This document shows, piece by piece, positions 53,151 to 55,361 of a stretch of DNA of 55,361 nucleotides; the stretch's first letter is position 1, and the number at the start of each line of letters is the position of its first letter. The notes below the pieces were generated by a model. It was not told where the DNA came from. It did not search any database and saw only the letters and a program-made list of their open reading frames with translations. The DNA is from an uncultured Selenomonadales bacterium. GTDB lineage: Bacteria; Bacillota; Negativicutes; Acidaminococcales; Acidaminococcaceae. A program made the position numbers and the translations under genes. The stretch spans positions 1 through 55,361 of the forward strand of contig ONEW01000012.1 of the NCBI GenBank assembly GCA_900316935.1, written 5' to 3'.

Positions 53151-54190
53151 AGGAACGGGAACTGGCGCAGTGGCTGCGCAGTTACGACGGCCGGCCGCTC
53201 AAACTCATGGAAGTCTGCGGCACCCACACGGCCGCCTTGTACCGGAGCGGCATCCGGCAGATGCTCCCGCCGTCCATTACGCTCCTGTCCGGTCCCGGAT
53301 GTCCCGTCTGTGTCACGCCCACAGCCTATATCGACCGCCTGGTGGAATATGCCCTGACGGAGAACTGCAAAGTGCTTTCCTTCGGTGATATGCTGGGCGT
53401 GCCCGGCAGCCGCATGTCCCTGGCCGGAGCGCGGGACCGGGGCGGCCGGGCGGACTTTTTCTACAACCCGGAGGATGCCCTGGACATGGCGGCCGCGGAA
53501 CCTGGAATGACCTTCATCCTGGCCGCTGTCGGGTTCGAGACGACCGCGCCGGTCTGGGCTTCCCTCGTGCAGCGCGTATACAGGGAAAAGATCCGGAACG
53601 TCCGTTTTCTGACGGCGCTGAAGACCATGCCCCGGGCCATCCGTCTGCTGGCGGTCCGGGGAGACATCGACGGCTTCCTCTGCCCGGGCCACGTGGCCGT
53701 CATCACGGGCAGCGATGCCTATCGGGAACTGGCTGCGGTGTGCGGCACCACCATGGTCATCGGCGGGTTTACGCCGCCGCTCCTGTTGCGGGCCCTCGTG
53801 CGCCTCGTCCTGCAATGTGCGAAGGGCACGGAAGGGCTTTGGAACGAATATCCCGCGGTGGTGCGGCCCCGGGGCAACGAACAGGCCCGGGCGCTGCTGC
53901 GCGAAGTGTTCTCCCCGGGGAACGCCGTGTGGCGCGGTTTGGGCAGCATTGAGGAATCCGGCCTGTACCTGGCCGGTCCGTATAAGGAACTGGACGCCGG
54001 CAGTTCCGGTCTGACGGACGATGCCGTGCCGCGGGGATGTTGCTGCGGCCAGGTGCTGACCGGCCGGCTGGCACCGGTCCGGTGCCCGTCTTTCGGCAAG
54101 GCCTGTACGCCGGAACATCCGGTCGGGGCCTGCATGGTCAGTAGTGAAGGTGCGTGCTGCGTCACGTACCGGGAAGGAGGTCCCGCATGA
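53147..54190 (+). CDS. hypD: Fe(CN)2CO scaffold protein HypD
   Basis: This 347-residue iron-sulfur protein builds the Fe(CN)2CO unit together with HypC, HypE and HypF. Conserved cysteines are in MEVCGTHT (near 18-25), GPGCPVCVTP (near 48-57) and the C-terminal CPSFGKACTPEHPVGACM cluster motif. It overlaps both hypC (ATGA) and hypE (ATGA). Confidence 0.96.
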   Translation: MKERELAQWLRSYDGRPLKLMEVCGTHTAALYRSGIRQMLPPSITLLSGPGCPVCVTPTAYIDRLVEYALTENCKVLSFGDMLGVPGSRMSLAGARDRGGRADFFYNPEDALDMAAAEPGMTFILAAVGFETTAPVWASLVQRVYREKIRNVRFLTALKTMPRAIRLLAVRGDIDGFLCPGHVAVITGSDAYRELAAVCGTTMVIGGFTPPLLLRALVRLVLQCAKGTEGLWNEYPAVVRPRGNEQARALLREVFSPGNAVWRGLGSIEESGLYLAGPYKELDAGSSGLTDDAVPRGCCCGQVLTGRLAPVRCPSFGKACTPEHPVGACMVSSEGACCVTYREGGPA

Positions 54191-55170
54191 AGATCGAACT
54201 GCGCCACGGCAGCGGCGGGGAAGAGACGGGCCGGTTGATTGCCGGTCTTTTTGCCCGACATTTCCATAATCCTGTGCTGGACCGCATGGAAGACGGCGCC
54301 GTCCTGCCTGTGTTGGACGGGAATCCTGTCCTCACCTCGGACAGCTTCGTCGTCAATCCCCTGTTCTTCCCGGGCGGTGATATCGGCAGACTCTCCATTT
54401 GCGGCACCGTCAACGATCTGGCCTGCATGGGTGCAGAACCGCTGTACTTGACGGCCTCCTTCATCCTGGGAACGGGATTGGACACGGACCGGCTGGAAAA
54501 AGTCGTCCAGTCCATGGCGGAGACCGCGGCGGAAGCGGGTGTCCGCATCGTCGCCGGGGATACGAAGGTCATTGAAGGCAACGGCGGCCTGTACATCAAC
54601 ACAGCCGGTCTCGGCGTCCGCCCGCGGGGTAGCCGCATAGGGGCCGCGAACCTGCAGGGCGGCGATGCGCTGTTGGTGACCGGAAACCTGGGAGACCATC
54701 ACGCCGTCATCCTGACCCAGCGTCTCCACATGGAAACGGATTTGCGCAGTGACTGCGCTCCCCTCAACGGGCTGGTGGCGGACCTTCTGCATCACGGACT
54801 GGCCCTTCATGCCCTGCGTGACATCACCCGCGGCGGGCTGGCCACGGTGGCTTGCGAACTGGCGGCGGCCTCGGCGAAATCCCTCGTGTTTTCCGAAGCG
54901 GCACTCCCTGTCTCTGACCAGGTACGGGACCTGTCCGGCATCCTCGGACTTGATCCGCTCACCATGGGCAACGAAGGAAACCTGCTGATTTCCCTGCCTG
55001 CGGCACAGGCAGAGGCGGCGCTGGCCATTCTGCACCGCCATCCGTATGGTAAAAACGCGGCGTTAGCCGGCAAGGTGGAAGAAGGGCAGGGTGTGCATCT
55101 GGAAACCATCTATGGCGGCGTGCGGAAACTGCTTCCGCTCCGGGGTGAGGGACTGCCACGAATCTGCTGA
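54187..55170 (+). CDS. hypE: hydrogenase expression/formation protein HypE
   Basis: This 327-residue ATP-dependent dehydratase turns a thiocarboxamide on its own C-terminus into thiocyanate, the source of CN. The N-terminus has MKIELRHGSGGEE and the ATP-binding VLTSDSFVVNPLFFPGGDIG. The required C-terminal motif PRIC is intact, with the cysteine as last residue. It is the last gene of the cluster; no clear intrinsic terminator follows before the rRNA promoter. Confidence 0.96.
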   Translation: MKIELRHGSGGEETGRLIAGLFARHFHNPVLDRMEDGAVLPVLDGNPVLTSDSFVVNPLFFPGGDIGRLSICGTVNDLACMGAEPLYLTASFILGTGLDTDRLEKVVQSMAETAAEAGVRIVAGDTKVIEGNGGLYINTAGLGVRPRGSRIGAANLQGGDALLVTGNLGDHHAVILTQRLHMETDLRSDCAPLNGLVADLLHHGLALHALRDITRGGLATVACELAAASAKSLVFSEAALPVSDQVRDLSGILGLDPLTMGNEGNLLISLPAAQAEAALAILHRHPYGKNAALAGKVEEGQGVHLETIYGGVRKLLPLRGEGLPRIC

Positions 55171-55213
55171 GGGTGACTGTCCCTTAAAATGCAAAAAAAG
55201 ATGAAAAAAGCTG

Positions 55214-55242
55214 TTGACAACGGTACGGTTTCGGTGTAAACT
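55214..55242 (+). promoter_or_regulatory. strong rRNA-type promoter
   Basis: TTGACA (55214-55219), 17-base spacer and TAAACT (55237-55242), preceded by an A-rich UP-like stretch (about 55186-55210). Confidence 0.8.
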
Positions 55243-55361
55243 GTAAAAGCTGTCGAGAGACAGCAGGAACCTTGAAAACTGAATAACAACGAACCAGATA
55301 AATGTGCGGGTCATGTTTCCGGAAACGGGAACAGACCAGGTCATATAATTTCGAAACAACA
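55243..55361 (+). ncRNA. probable rRNA operon leader (16S would start beyond the window)
   Basis: After the promoter come a hairpin GCTGTC-GAGA-GACAGC (55249-55264) and the stretch CCTTGAAAACTGAATAAC, a motif common in Firmicutes rRNA leaders and spacers. A second TATAAT at 55344-55349 could be a P2 or chance. No mature rRNA sequence is inside the window, so the identity is inferred. Confidence 0.6.

Overview
The window looks like chromosomal DNA of a GC-rich anaerobic Firmicute. A member of the Negativicutes is my best guess, at moderate confidence. The reasons are a conserved Firmicutes housekeeping run (mfd, flippase, mazG/yabN, divIC, S1 protein, tilS, hpt, ftsH, birA, coaX, dusB, greA, lysS), strong AGGAGG ribosome-binding sites, TATAAT promoters, an energy-converting Ech-type NiFe hydrogenase, and no aerobic respiratory genes. 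No CRISPR array, prophage or insertion sequence is present. The only mobile-element trace is the 3' end of a group II intron at the left edge.

Layout. 1-97: group II intron tail (domains V and VI). 133-5737: polyphosphate module, with an exopolyphosphatase on the minus strand diverging from a degenerate Ppx/GppA-HD paralogue and polyphosphate kinase. 5799-12729: an unknown small protein, an NhaC antiporter, tRNA-Arg(CCU), a small membrane protein, a TauE/SafE permease, adenine deaminase, an MscS channel and a DUF456-like membrane protein. 12851-17706: a VOC/glyoxalase protein, a D-2-hydroxyacid dehydrogenase, a CHAD protein, an unknown 145-residue protein and a PutP-type symporter. 17936-23073: DUF1934-argS, pyrG and glpX. 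23249-42016: the housekeeping run from mfd to lysS. It contains, between dusB and greA, a pair of poorly understood genes, one of which closely resembles cyanobacterial acyl-ACP reductase. 42251-43776: two-subunit tartrate dehydratase (or class I fumarase), whose beta gene carries an in-frame TAG. 43995-55170: a single compact cluster with six hydrogenase genes (echABCDEF order) followed by hypA, hypB, hypF, hypC, hypD and hypE. 55214-55361: an rRNA-type promoter and leader. The 16S gene would begin beyond the right edge.

How the genes work together. Ppk, Ppx and possibly the CHAD protein make, degrade and bind polyphosphate. The Ech complex would couple reduced ferredoxin to H2 and ion pumping, and the six Hyp proteins build its NiFe(CN)2CO centre, so structural and maturation genes form one transcription unit. 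Most housekeeping genes sit in short operons separated by clear Rho-independent terminators. Several promoters rely on an extended -10 element rather than a good -35.

The observations most worth following are the amber codon in ttdB at a position that is tryptophan in E. coli TtdB (recalled), the acyl-ACP-reductase-like gene with its unknown partner, the apparently inactivated Ppx paralogue in the ppk operon, and the internally duplicated four-cluster ferredoxin subunit of the hydrogenase.
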